Shown here: positions 46,952 through 58,259 of the stretch, piece by piece | Position numbering within the stretch: position 1 is the stretch's first letter | Layout: each line of letters starts with the position of its first letter | Assembly: GCA_027924585.1 (NCBI GenBank) | Contig: BSBM01000442.1 | Location: 1,984,001-2,048,000, forward strand | DNA: 64,000 nt | From: Larix kaempferi | Taxonomy: Eukaryota > Streptophyta > Pinopsida > Pinales > Pinaceae | Reading direction: 5' to 3' | Notes under the pieces: generated by a model | What the model saw: only the letters and a program-made list of their open reading frames with translations | Databases searched by the model: none | What the model was told of the DNA's origin: nothing | Program-made: the position numbers and the translations under genes

Positions 46952-49149
46952 TGTATAACAAAAGTAATGTGGATAACAACTTCAATATAGATAAGGTTGG
47001 CGAGTGGAGTTTTGACGATGGAATGGTTTCTAGCTATCATATGTCACAAGAATGTATATGGACATTGGTATGTTTCCTTCGGATCTGGTGGTGATGGGGT
47101 CGATCTTGTGGAGGCTATCAGGTTTTTCAATCAGATCTATCCCAATCGTGACCTATGTTGTGTCTAGTGGGATCAGATGAGAATATTTGCATTTTTGATG
47201 GAGCTCTCAGGCCCTATTTTTTGTAGGTATCCATGTGTATTAAGGTTTTTGACCCACAAACCCCCTCCTGGACATGCGATCTGTGGTAGACAGGATTCGA
47301 AGCCACCCCTAAGAGGATGTCAGATGTAGATTAGTGTTTCAATATTGAATCCCAAGGAAATCCGCGATGATTCTGGATATTGGCTACCGATGGTCTTTGG
47401 GACCTTCCTAATTCAAACCAAGATCTAAAGGATGAGCTTTCGCACAGTGATATTTGGAAATCGATCCAAGAGAAGCCGAATCCGATCTTTCAGGAAACTT
47501 CTTTTCTTGGCCTTCTCAGGGGGCGGATCTCTCGAAAAAATTAATATTCTTCTTCCTCAAAATATGGCAACCTGGAAAAATTGGATAGATTTCATATCTG
47601 TATTAAAACGCTCTCAGGGAAGTCAATTATGTTCTAGGCGCATGACATAGACAAATTAAAGTCGGTTAAAGACAAATTCGGCATATGGTGGGGATCTCTG
47701 GATCCACCTATTATCTTACACATGGGGGGGGGGGATATTGCACGAGGATCTACAATTGATGGAATTGTAGATGTCCAAGCACTCGACAGTAATTATGGTG
47801 TCTCGCCTGCGGGGGTTGTTGTTGGAAATAGAGGGCCTTATTCCACATCTTCATATAAGGAAGCAACTCCTCCTAAGGGGACCCATCCTTTAGCCCATCT
47901 CCCTACCCTACCTGGTCCGTATATCATGGAAAAACTAGACTCGATGCCATCATTGGAGATCAATAACCCACAGGTTTCTCAAATATTCAATTCCCTCCAT
48001 ACTGAGGTTGTCATTTGTTGTTTAAATGTATTTTGGCCTCGTTCAACTTATCTTCATCAATGGATTTATTCGAACTGGACTAGAAACTGCCAAATTCTAT
48101 TATGCCCCAACGGATTTTTTTATTGTTCAGTTCGATTTGCAAGAATATTATCATAAGATCTTTGAACAGTGTCCATGGTTTTGGGGGAGAGATGGGATAT
48201 TCATTACCCCTCGGTTTCCATAATTTGATGCAAACTCCATGGTGGTTTCCAAGATGCCTGTTTCAATGAGGTTTCCAAACTTGCCTCTACCTTTATGGCA
48301 TCATTCAGTTTTTGAAGACATTGGCAATCTGCTAGGGAGGTATATTAAAAGCGATAGTGAAAGGAATGAGCAGGGCTTATTCACTTATTCACGAATTTGT
48401 GTGGAAATGGATCTTAGCAAAGGTCTTCTAGAAATAATTCATCTGGATCACAGATCCTTTCAATGGATTCAGATCTTGGACTATGAAAATAGGTGCAAAA
48501 TATGTCATTAGACACACCATCTTCAAGACTCATGTCCTTAAACTAGAAATACTTCAAAGAAGAAAAAGGGGCAGAATACAAAACCAAAAAGATGGCACGC
48601 TGACTACATCCCTCCCCTTGAAGAGGAGAAGAGGATGAAGAAGATGAATAGGGGGATCCTCAGAATAATAAGGCAGCAAAGGAGAATCAAGAAATAGAGG
48701 ATGATCAGAATGAAGGATGAAAGAAATCCTACAAGGAACCCAAAATTTTGGAACCTTCTCTTTCAAAGGATGTAATTCCTATGGATCCATCTTTAGGTGG
48801 GATAAAGCATGCATAGGAATCGAAAAACTCTGAGTCACGCAAGGAACAGGAATCTATGTTGAATTCTCTCATTGCAACATCGACCCAGATGATTGTTGTT
48901 GTGCCACCATGAGGAGGATAGACTGAAGTGAAATCAAAGAAGAAGGAGAAGAAAGGGAAAATTGGGGATTTTTAATAAATCCTCACATCATTGCACAGTT
49001 CTAATTATTTTCTATTAGTTTAAGGTCTGCATGCTTGCTCTTCGGTTATGTGCTTTGGCACTTAGATTTTTTCATGAATGTTTATGCATCTGTAAATGTA
49101 ATTTTGTTCATCTTTGAAATAAAATTACGATTTTTTTCGAGGAAAAAAA
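46952..49149 (+). mobile_element. ORF1-only LINE derivative, 2.2 kb, with 11-bp target duplication
   Basis: Flanked by ATGTCTACTAA at 46941-46951 and 49150-49160 and ending in an A-rich tail (GAGGAAAAAAAA), as expected for target-primed insertion. Inside, plus-strand frames encode a DUF4283-type ORF1 remnant but no endonuclease or RT. The 3' part (AATGTAATTTTGTTCATC then AATAAAA-like words) resembles plant LINE 3' ends. It is too long for a typical SINE. It may be a non-autonomous LINE moved by another element, or a LINE with an internal deletion. Confidence 0.7.
48020..48545 (+). pseudogene. LINE ORF1 remnant (DUF4283 and zinc knuckle)
   Basis: The frame at 48239-48511 reads MRFPNLPLPLWHHSVFEDIG, LFTYSRICVEMDLSKGLLEI and NRCKICH, paralleling VRLPNLPVHCWNYEALQKIG and ARICVEVNLEAGLPEAV of the LINE ORF1 at 35 kb. 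A TAG follows CKICH inside the knuckle, before THHLQDSCP. Upstream frames (FRTVIFGNRSKRSR at 47432, RTGLETAKFYYAPTDF at 48070) are probably other parts of the same ORF1. It is clearly diverged from the 35-kb copy, so it belongs to a different LINE family. Confidence 0.7.
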
Positions 49150-49159
49150 ATGTCTACTA

Positions 49160-49830
49160 ACAATTAAGCTAAAATAGACATATACACTTGTCATGAGTAA
49201 TAGCTAGGTTTTCTCATGAGTTACCCAAAAGAATAAACATTAACAACTGGAAATACATGATAGGTTGTTGTTAAAGATTGAAAGACATTTTTCATAGCCA
49301 ATACTATCTATATTTTTTGTTGTCTAAAGCTTATGAAACTAGAATATATATTACACCAAAATCTTATGCATTTAATACAATTTCCATTGTTGGCCTAACT
49401 AACTAAGTAATCTTGATGTTTGTTAAATACATATTTAATATTACAATTCAGATCTTTTATGATTGTGCTTTATCTAGCTAATTGAATCCATAAAAACAAA
49501 TTTTGATTTCACTCTAACTATAAAGCGAATTTACTTTTAGGTCCAAAATGTGAAAAGGTATAACAAACGGGTTGATGCAATCTGATTATCCAACGCATAG
49601 ATTCAGTCGTGTATACCATTTAACAATTCAACTATAATAGAGTTTAAGATATAATGAAATAAAAAATTCATCATATTACCAAAACTTTTGATCATAGATG
49701 TTGATGTAAGTAACTTTATTTGGAGGTTGATGAGATTTCTATAAATTCATCACAGCTCTCTTTTTTATCTGGTAGCTTACTATGTGCGTAACATGATTGT
49801 ATGCACATTGCGTAACATGATTGAGTGAAC
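49160..49830. other. No recognisable gene
   Basis: AT-rich sequence without a supportable feature. Confidence 0.5.
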
Positions 49831-50109
49831 GGGTATGGGAAGCTACGCTGACATCATTATGGAAATTGGGGCCATGCTTGTCTATGTGTTCTTCACCTTA
49901 ACCTCACACGATGGAGACGAGATTACAGATGTCACGTCCCCAGTCGTCTTGGTGCCCTTCAGAGGCGATGGGAGACAGCTGATACACATTGTTTTTTCAA
50001 GCAATTCTCTCAGTTTTACATGCATCTGCAATGGCTTCCAATCCACAATCCGCAGTCAAAATTCAGAACGGCGGAACACCCAAATCACGGCGTCGAACAA
50101 AATGCGACT

Positions 50110-50290
50110 CCGACTTTTGCATTCTACAGTGCGGAAGTCAGAACTGCGGAGCGTCAAAGTGCCCGGCGCTGCAGAAATGCACCACCGACTTCCGCATTCC
50201 GCAGTGTTGAAGTCAGAACTGCGGAGCGCCAAAGTGCCCGGCGCTGCAGAAATGCACCCTTGACTTCCACATTCCGCAATGCGGATGCAG
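50110..50290. repeat. GC-rich tandem repeat, about 66-bp unit, 2.5 copies
   Basis: GAAGTCAGAACTGCGGAGCG followed by (C/T)CAAAGTGCCCGGCGCTGC, AGAAATGCAC and a CGACTTCC(G/A)CATTCCGCA stretch. Each unit has GTGCGGAAGTC and GACTTCCGCA arms that are nearly inverse to each other. Open frames in all three phases here are products of the repeat. Confidence 0.8.
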
Positions 50291-50299
50291 GAAGTCGAG

Positions 50300-52341
50300 A
50301 GTTGGCCATGCTCTGTTACAGTCAACTCCCCATTCGGATAACTCCTTCATCCTTGGGAACAAATGGGAAATTCCAGTACCATTGGAAAGCTCTTGGAGAG
50401 CACTATGCAGTTGCAGGGTCTTCATCCACACCATAGGACTTTGTTCCTTCCCTTATTCCACTCCAAAAGATGACCTTAAACCCATTTTATGCCTCTCTAC
50501 CACTTTGTGTAGAAGCCCTGCTCCATTCTTCCCTATCCTATCCCCTTCAGCTAGTCCACGGGGATCATGAACACCACAGGGGTGTTCATTCCTCTCCCAA
50601 GTCCTAGCTGGAGTATCCTGCACATTTACCAGACTGATCCCTAATTCATCAATGGATAATTTAAAGACATTACACCCATGGAAATGCAAATGTGTAGAAG
50701 TATAATAAGTCACTCTTGTATGCAGATTCAACACCAATGAACATAGGAGGATAAAACATTATCCACACACATAGAATGGAATACAACAACCTATTTTCCC
50801 CAGGCAGATTAGTGATCTAACATGTTGATACTTAGACCTACTCCTCAATCCTAAATACATATGAGTGCTAACATGATATAAAAATGCAAAGGTGCATAAG
50901 TATGGAAATGACATGCACAACAGAATGAAAACATAATCCATAGGCATTCATCCCTATCAATCGTTTGGATCAAATCATACATTCTGACATAAATAAACAC
51001 ACATGCACAGATGTAGAATAGGACTCATTCAAGGCACAAGGAACACTTATCTCTTTATTGAAACTTCCAAGAAAACTAGATATGGACTGCAACGTTCTAA
51101 CCCAACCGTAGGTCTCTTCCCAGCCTATATTATTTCAGCACTCAGAGACCACCCCCGAGTTGGGGCTATGTATCCACTAAGGAGGGACTAGGCAATCTCA
51201 CTCATAGCCTTGGTTCATAGTCAATCAGGTTCATCCAGCACACAGTTGATTTTCTTAGCAAGTGGGGGAAGCAGATAAGAGTTTTCTAGGTCAATAAACT
51301 CATCCACGGAACTATGGGCGTATCCCAATGACCTCAGGCAGTTCAAGCACCCCATTCCCCTCCACTCCCAGCCTAAGTAAGGTCCCCTTCTCTGTTGCAT
51401 AGTCCCTAGGGCGCCCCTTCCCTTAGCATTGAACTGGGCAGGTGTGGCTGGTCCTGACTGTTAGATCAAGGTAAATGAGCCCTCTATGGCTCTACCATGT
51501 AGTCCAAACCCTCTTGCATCCTTCCCACTGCAATTCCACATTCGAATCTTCCCCACGTTGAGGCCGAAGCTCTGTCCCACGTCCACGATTTCGAGCTAAC
51601 AGAGATGGATTTCTCACGTGTTTCCTAAGTATTTCGGGAGCCTAACTCTCTCCAAAACGCACCAAGGTTTGGTTCTGTGGATCCTATCCACGATTTTCCT
51701 TTCCCATGCAATTCTTTGCGCGTCTTTGGCTCTGTAATTCGTGAGATTACTTAGGATCGCAATTCTTGGTTTTATTCCTCTATGCTCGGTCTACTGGGTC
51801 ACGTAAGGGTTCCACTGATTCCTCTATTCCCAACCAAGGTCCAGGAATGAGGAATATGCCCTCCATGAGGTAGGGTGGATTATGGGACAAGCAAAACAGA
51901 GTCCCACACCCTTCCTTAAAGATTTCAAGGCAGTCCCATACTCCATCGACCTCATGAACAATGTTCTTCACCCACCTCCTTATAGCAGCATTCAATGGTA
52001 GCTAGGACATTCAAATGGTTTCTCTAGGTGACATATGGCAGCCTAGGGTTCCATCCCACACCCCCTCACCTCTCCCTAGTGGATACATAGTTCCCCTTCA
52101 TTTAGTTGCAGCCATATCCAACAATTGGTATTTCATTTACAAGGTATTATTTACATCATTTAAATTTTCCATGGCTTACTAGCACATGGTTAACATACAA
52201 CCAAATACTTGCCTCTTCAAGGCCGAGCATTCACTAGCGGGGCCTTGGCCTTGAGCTCCACGTTAGGAATCATACATCACATGCATACAATATTTACATT
52301 AGAGCCAAAATATCCCAAGGGTCAAAATGAGGGATATTACA
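50300..52341 (-). repeat. Possible LTR-like or LARD-type block
   Basis: Read on the minus strand the block starts TGTAATATCCCTCATTTTGA at 52341, like the TGTAACATCCC starts of many plant LTRs, and has a GC-moderate, non-coding composition unlike its AT-rich flanks. A partner LTR, a clear second end and a target duplication were not found. Confidence 0.25.
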
Positions 52342-52420
52342 ACAGAGATCTCTCGAAAGTTGTGTTGGCAGAGACGAAGACGATATTACAGAGATCTCTC
52401 AAATGTTGTGTCAATATGAC
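52336..52420. repeat. Short tandem duplication, about 49 bp
   Basis: GATATTAC(AA)CAGAGATCTC then TC(G/A)AA..GTTGTGT occurs twice. Confidence 0.7.
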
Positions 52421-52429
52421 AATGTCAGA

Positions 52430-54400
52430 AATCAAACCTGAGCAAAGATGACAAATTTTGTAAAATATTTTTATAATTTTAAGATAAAAAAAAAAATATT
52501 ATTTATATAAAGCTTAATGATAAAGGTTGTCAAGACATTTAATTTTGATAATTCAAACTATTTTAAATTATTAGAATTAAAAATTATTAAATTAAAAAAA
52601 AAAATAATGAATAATAAATAAATTTATTATATTCACTTAATAGAATTCAAAGTTCAAATTATGTCATTTTTAGTACGGTCGTATTTAATGTCGAAAGTGG
52701 ACTAGTCCTAAGTCCTACGAAGGGAAATTTCTTCATCTTATTAAAATGATTTATGTCCATAAAAAAATATACAAATCTACACTTTTCTAATTATTGTTTT
52801 TCATTCAGTATGCTATACAAGATAAAAAAAATTACTACATGTAAGAGGGACACATCTAATCATAATATATAACCAATGAATTTGATATCCATGAGCTAGC
52901 CAGCCATTGAGTGTTGCATGAAAATACATAATTTGTAGCCATAAAGTAAAGATACCACTATTAATAATGTCAATCCGCAGCCCAAGAAAAATACCACTCA
53001 GTACCTAGCAAATAATAATTCCAATCGGCAACCCAAGAGAAAGACAACTCAGTACCCAACAAAGATATTTACCAAACTTTATAGTTGTGCAATTTCACTG
53101 TCATCTCTTTACATTCACGGAAAATAATACTGATATGCACAAGGAATAGATTGTATTTTTATTCTTTCAATATTCAATGACATTAAATGTATTTCCCGGA
53201 ATTTATGATTTTCCTACTTGGAGCAGTTAATGTATCTCATTTCTCCATAAAAATTTGACTTTCCTCGGCCTCTCTAAGATGCTCACAAGGAAGCTAATAA
53301 CGAACATCTAACTAAATATCAAGTAAAATATTTAAAAAAAAATCATGTTACTGAGTTAAGTGTGGCCCATAAAAGCTACCAAAATCACAATTCTTGCACG
53401 GCAATGCCATTGATACTATGAAATTATTACTATTATCTTGTTAATCAAAAGTTCAATTACTTATTTCAATCATGTTGATACAACAACCCGCATAGGAAAT
53501 TCCATTTTAAGAGTTTTCTCAATCCTTCCCATGAAGCTACATTGTTTTGCTCTAAAATAAACTAGTTTATGGCAGATAGGATGCTAAGAGAAAATATACT
53601 CATTCGGGAATCCAAGTCCTGATTTAAGAAAATAAAAGACGAATTATATTTTATACTGACTTTTCATGGCTAACAAGTTTCTTCTCCAGGAACTAGTAAG
53701 TCAGATAGGCCCATTTGCACTTTTTCAGGCAGTATTTATGTAGAAATAACGTATAACATTACCAAATTTCGTTTTATGAGCAATCCAATTCAATAGAAAA
53801 CATGAAAAAGGCCCAGAAATTGTTTTACAAATGTATTATCATTATTTTTGTTCTGTTTGAAGAGTTGTAGCATTAACTCATTAACCTACTAAATAACTAT
53901 AGTTGACCTATGCAAGAATATATAGCCCCAGTTGATGTGTGGACATGTATAAAGAAAAAAAACGTTAAATCATTAACTTCTTAATGAACTACGGTGCATG
54001 AACAAAAAAATTGGTTGACATGCTGACTTGCAATATGTGCAGGTATAAGATTTAGCAATCTTAATTTACAGGAAATTAACTATGATACAATGTTACATTT
54101 TATTTAAAATAGAAGTGTTTAATCTACTTCTGCAAATTATGAGCCAACTTTTAGGAGCTTTTTGAGAAATACATCTATTTTCTATTCACTACTTAGTTGT
54201 AATATAGAAGGTTGTGTAAAATCAATTTCAAACTACCTAAATATCATACTTTCTTAACAACATGTTGCCTTGATGAATCATGTTCATTATACTCGTAATT
54301 GCAATTGGAACTGTGGTTAAACGCAATTTGATATTTATAAGCATGTCGACCCAAAAATTCAGCAATATCCTATAGTACACTCAATCCTGAATGCAACATC
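52430..54400. other. No recognisable gene
   Basis: AT-rich intergenic sequence. A 60-bp near-duplicate (ACCACTCAGTACC(T/C)A.CAAA) lies at about 52990-53065. Confidence 0.5.
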
Positions 54401-54407
54401 TTCAGGT

Positions 54408-54509
54408 TTATCGGTATAGAGGAACAACATATGTTGCTCGCAGGAACTCAACTATTTCAGCACTTTCAAACATCTTGACTCTAGTGTTTGGATCTTCCAA
54501 GTATGGTGC
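54408..54509 (-). pseudogene. Isolated terminal exon of a thioredoxin/GST-N-like protein gene
   Basis: After a TTTTTTAG acceptor (54510-54511 on the plus strand) the minus strand reads APYLEDPNTRVKMFESAEIV then EFLRATYVVPLYR and a TAA at 54408-54410. The PYL.DPNT.V.MFES.EIV pattern is the C-terminal part of the GST-N/glutaredoxin-like fold in chloroplast thioredoxin-family proteins of plants (Arabidopsis At4g10000 and At5g03880 type). The preceding exon, which should hold the PCP and GGK.QFPY blocks, was not found in the next 2 kb. It may be far upstream, or this may be a gene relic. Confidence 0.5.
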
Positions 54510-54894
54510 CTAAAAAAGGTTTATCCATACAATTAAAAGCAATAAAATTTCAGATTACATTGCAAATAACCAGTGAACCGGATTATGTCATGCTCATGAA
54601 CAACAATATCAATCACATAATAAATCAGACACTAACTAAATTATGATAAATATCTTCAGCCTTCATTACTTAAGTAGCTTGTAGAAAGTTGTCATTACTT
54701 TGACTAGCTTGTAGAATGTTGTCCATTGTTGCAAAATTACCACTCTGGATTTTAGATGTAACATAAAATTCTGGGAACAAATCCTCATGGTTTTAAGAAA
54801 ATTGAAGTCCACTAAGATCAATTCTCTCCAAAGGTATGGTGTATAGGTTAAACGATACTCAATAAAAACCCTTTTCCAGCATTTATTTTAGCTG

Positions 54895-55035
54895 AAATCC
54901 AACGGTTGATCTATGTTCCACTTCAAAAATAAATGAATCTCCCCACTGCCACTGTTGATCTTGCTGCTTGGAATACATTGTAGAGCCACCAGACTGGTTC
55001 TTCAATTGGTCAACATAATTTTTATTGGAAGTGCT
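54895..55035 (-). other. Possible exon, unknown protein
   Basis: One minus-strand frame reads DQNSTSNKNYVDQLKNQSGG, STMYSKQQDQQWQWGDSFIF, EVEHRSTVGFQLK and a stop. Its Gln/Trp-rich make-up looks coding, but no family is recognised and splice borders are unclear. Confidence 0.2.
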
Positions 55036-55259
55036 ATTCTGATCCTTTCAAAACTATACAGTGTAGTAGTGGTGTTGCTACTGAAAGGTGAAATCAACAC
55101 CGGTGGGTGTTTACCCGGCATAGCAACTATTTATATTGGTCAACCACCCCTGTTGATTCAACGGTGGGTAAATTGGTACACGCTCTCAACCTTGCACTAC
55201 TAGATAGTACACAATGGGAGCTATGTCGATCTTGAACTGGGTCAAAAAAGGTAAACCCA

Positions 55260-56340
55260 CATGTCTATCGTAATGCAAAGAAAGTAATGTAGAACAAAAC
55301 TATGTTTGATTTTAAAGATTGGCTTAGGTTTTATTAGAAGAGGTTTTATTATTATTATTATGTAGATAGGTGTTTGTATTTTACAATTTGAAATGGATAA
55401 ATAATAATCATCTTCCTAAATTGCACCAACCAAATTAAATTACTAAATGGATGTGTACTAATTGTAAAAGAATTTTGTTTTTCTTAAAACATGAGATGAA
55501 GCAGAATTTTGCAGAACTGCCATAAACTCTAGGACACAACATTTTAAATTGGCCTTTAAAAAGGGTTGAAGATATTCCATGAAAACAACTGAAAATACTA
55601 GAAAGAAAGAATAGTTGGTAGTTCAGCTTAGTGTTATGATACCCCTGGAGCTCAATCTTGCAGCCATTAGCCTTTGTTGAAATAGCTGCAACCTACACCT
55701 TTGACATTCATACGACATCAACAAACACATCAAATCATAAAACCAAAATGTGGAAAAGCAAACTAGAAGACACGAAGTATGTTCAAGAGGCACGAGCAAC
55801 ATTGGAATACTAAATGTTCTTCTTCCAATTAAAAAAGAAGATACATTTCACAACATCCAACGGTGAGAACAAAGAGACCGGAGTGACATCCATTCAAATA
55901 CCTCGACTCCCTGATCTCTCTGTGCATAATGCAAATGAAAATCTTAGATCCAAATCATAGTTTAAGGATTCTTCCAAAGAATATAAAAAAGATTATCTAA
56001 GCTCTATATCTGACTATCTTAAAATCCCTTGACCACATCATTTCCATTAAAAAACAACAAACAATAAACCCTAAAATTAAAAAGCTCTGATAATTAAGCT
56101 ATCGGCCATGGCTGTTAAGGTACCAAAATGAGAAAAGAATCAAAAGCTTACCAGAAAATTAAAATTAAAAGAGTAAATGGGTGCCAACACTGCCTCTACT
56201 TCAAAAGTCATCCATGTCATCACATGGAAAACATGCCTGGATATTAAGAAAAAAAAGCAAATTACAAATTACATTCATAACATCACACAAAACTGGAAGC
56301 TATTTATATGTATTTGTGTATAATCTCAGCATAACACAGA
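55260..56340. other. No recognisable gene
   Basis: AT-rich. No frame or repeat of note; could be intronic if the neighbouring minus-strand exons belong to genes. Confidence 0.4.
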
Positions 56341-56362
56341 CTTGGATAACAAAGAGAGATAC

Positions 56363-56620
56363 CAACGAGTAAAGAAATCCCAATACACGGGCCCTATTGG
56401 TGACTGAATCCTCATAGTACCATATGAAATCCATATTTTCCCACACACTACAAAGGAATCTATTAACATATTCCATGCCAAGGTATTTGGCACCTTCAAG
56501 CCAATTCAGTTTCAGAATCACCACTTCAAAATGCATTCTTTTGTACTCATTCGTGTCTAGATAGTAGTAGAAGGAGGCCCCATTATTCCATTCCAAGTCA
56601 TACAACTTGCTACCCACTTG
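56363..56620 (-). pseudogene. Exon of an At4g14100-like uncharacterised protein, frameshifted
   Basis: Between an AG acceptor (56621-56622) and a GT donor (56361-56362) the minus strand encodes [60 protein letters not shown] and [10 protein letters not shown]. This is the central conserved block of the plant At4g14100-like family, of unknown function. Near 56390 one extra base in a GGG/CCC run shifts the frame: read without the shift the conserved PVYW motif and an in-phase donor would follow. Neighbouring exons (N-terminal WPEQFHA-type block and C-terminal end) were not found. I read it as a pseudogene or relic; a sequencing indel is possible. Confidence 0.6.
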
Positions 56621-57316
56621 CTATGAGACAGTCTCAACTCAAACCCTCAATCCCAACTAGAATAACAAAATCACTCTACTCATGCAATGGCACTTGAGCT
56701 TGTCAGAGAGACTACCCCGAGGCCAAAGGGCTCCCTAGATCAAACCTTGAATGACAATAATGCAAAGAATGCCACATAGCTTAAGGAAGTTCTTATTTTT
56801 AATTGCAGAGAGGCCATGAATATAACTTATGAGAGGGTAAATAGCTTGCACAATCAGTGCTAGCTAATGCTTTAATGAAAATGGATTTCAATTCAGAAAA
56901 GACTAGAAGTGGAGCTCAAAGTATGAGCTTGCAAACCTGTCAACCTTGATGCCTCTCAACTCAACGGGATCCCTATGCATATTGTCAGAACCACTAGGAA
57001 TAAAATATTTAAGTGTTAACATTTGCAAGTTTAAAGTGATGTTCTATTTTCATTTTATTTTTATTTTTCGTAATTGGTGACAATGATAAAAATTGGCTTT
57101 TCAAACACTTTTCACCAATAAAACTTACACACTTATTAAAATATTTTATTAAATAAATACAAATAAATAAATAAATTCTTTCAACTTTAGATAAAATATA
57201 GCCAAGTTTTAGAAATACTTTTGTGCGAGGTAAATTAATAGTAACAAGAGCTGCGGGCAGCTTAGTCCCTGCCTTTTAATTTTGGAAAAAATGGATAATA
57301 ATAAAATAATTTAAAA

Positions 57317-57319
57317 TAT

Positions 57320-57345
<26 letters not shown>
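57317..57345. repeat. (TA)n microsatellite
   Basis: About 13 TA units, 70 bp after a GCAGCTTAGTCCCTGCC word shared with 44610. Confidence 0.9.
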
Positions 57346-57349
<4 letters not shown>

Positions 57350-57350
<1 letters not shown>

Positions 57351-58010
57351 ATAAAATAATATTACTTTAAAAATAAAATCTAAAATAAACTTTAAAATGA
57401 AATTATCTTTCCTAATATCAAATTTTGTGAAACTAAGTGTGGTGGTGCTTATTTTTTTAATATTTGAATTGATTATCCTTCATTCCATATTTGAAAGAGT
57501 TTCTCTAATTCCAAGAGTTAAATCCTCTTCCATTAAAATATTATATCCCTTGAAAAGATCATAAAGTGGAGTCGACATTAGAGAGGATAATGATGACATT
57601 GAGTTTTGAAGACAATAATAATGACAAATATTTTTAGCTTATGGTTTTGGAGACACCTAAGTCCAACAATTTATGATAGATTTTGTTATACAATACTAAT
57701 TGCAAGTATGAAATGAGTACCACGTTTTATAGATTTTTTCATAATTTAAAAGAATTTTTTTACTACATATAAATTTTAAAAATATTTCTATCATAATTAA
57801 TCAATCATAATAATTAAAAAAACAATAAAGAAAATTTTGAAAGATTAATTTTACTTACTAAACACTAAAAATTTTGGAAACAATAATCGTTGCAACTAAA
57901 AAAAATTAATAGGAATGATCAAAATGAAATAATAACAAAATTTTGATGTCAGTGGATCATTTTAATTGACACAGTTTACTGACGATCGATGAGTTGTAAT
58001 TTACTTTGAT
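57350..58010. other. No recognisable gene
   Basis: Very AT-rich intergenic sequence. Confidence 0.5.
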
Positions 58011-58019
58011 TTCCTACAT

Positions 58020-58232
58020 TTGAGGATTTCGAAGCACTCCAATCAGAGTGCTTTGCGTTCTGGCATTTTTCAGCCAAAAGAGGATGCATGCCACGCCAAG
58101 ATTTGGAGCATAGACCTAGGGCTCACTCAGGTTTGGCATGCTGAGGCTGGTATTCGAGGTTTTCAATGTCGGTGGTCTCACTTCCAAGGACTCAACATTC
58201 GATGGGAACCAGCTACTTCACCTCCAGAGTGA
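58020..58232 (+). CDS. Hypothetical short ORF in a GC-richer island
   Basis: 70 codons (AEAGIRGFQCRWSHFQGLNI then RWEPATSPPE and TGA). The segment is markedly less AT-rich than the kilobases around it and its composition is protein-like, so it may be a last exon or gene relic. No family recognised and no upstream exon seen. Confidence 0.25.
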   Translation: MRISKHSNQSALRSGIFQPKEDACHAKIWSIDLGLTQVWHAEAGIRGFQCRWSHFQGLNIRWEPATSPPE

Positions 58233-58259
58233 ATAAACGAAATTAAAACCATAGACGAT

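Noticed and set aside
49835-50436. Plus-strand ORFs of about 140 codons
   Set aside because: Three overlapping frames over a GC-rich tandem repeat; repeat peptide only.
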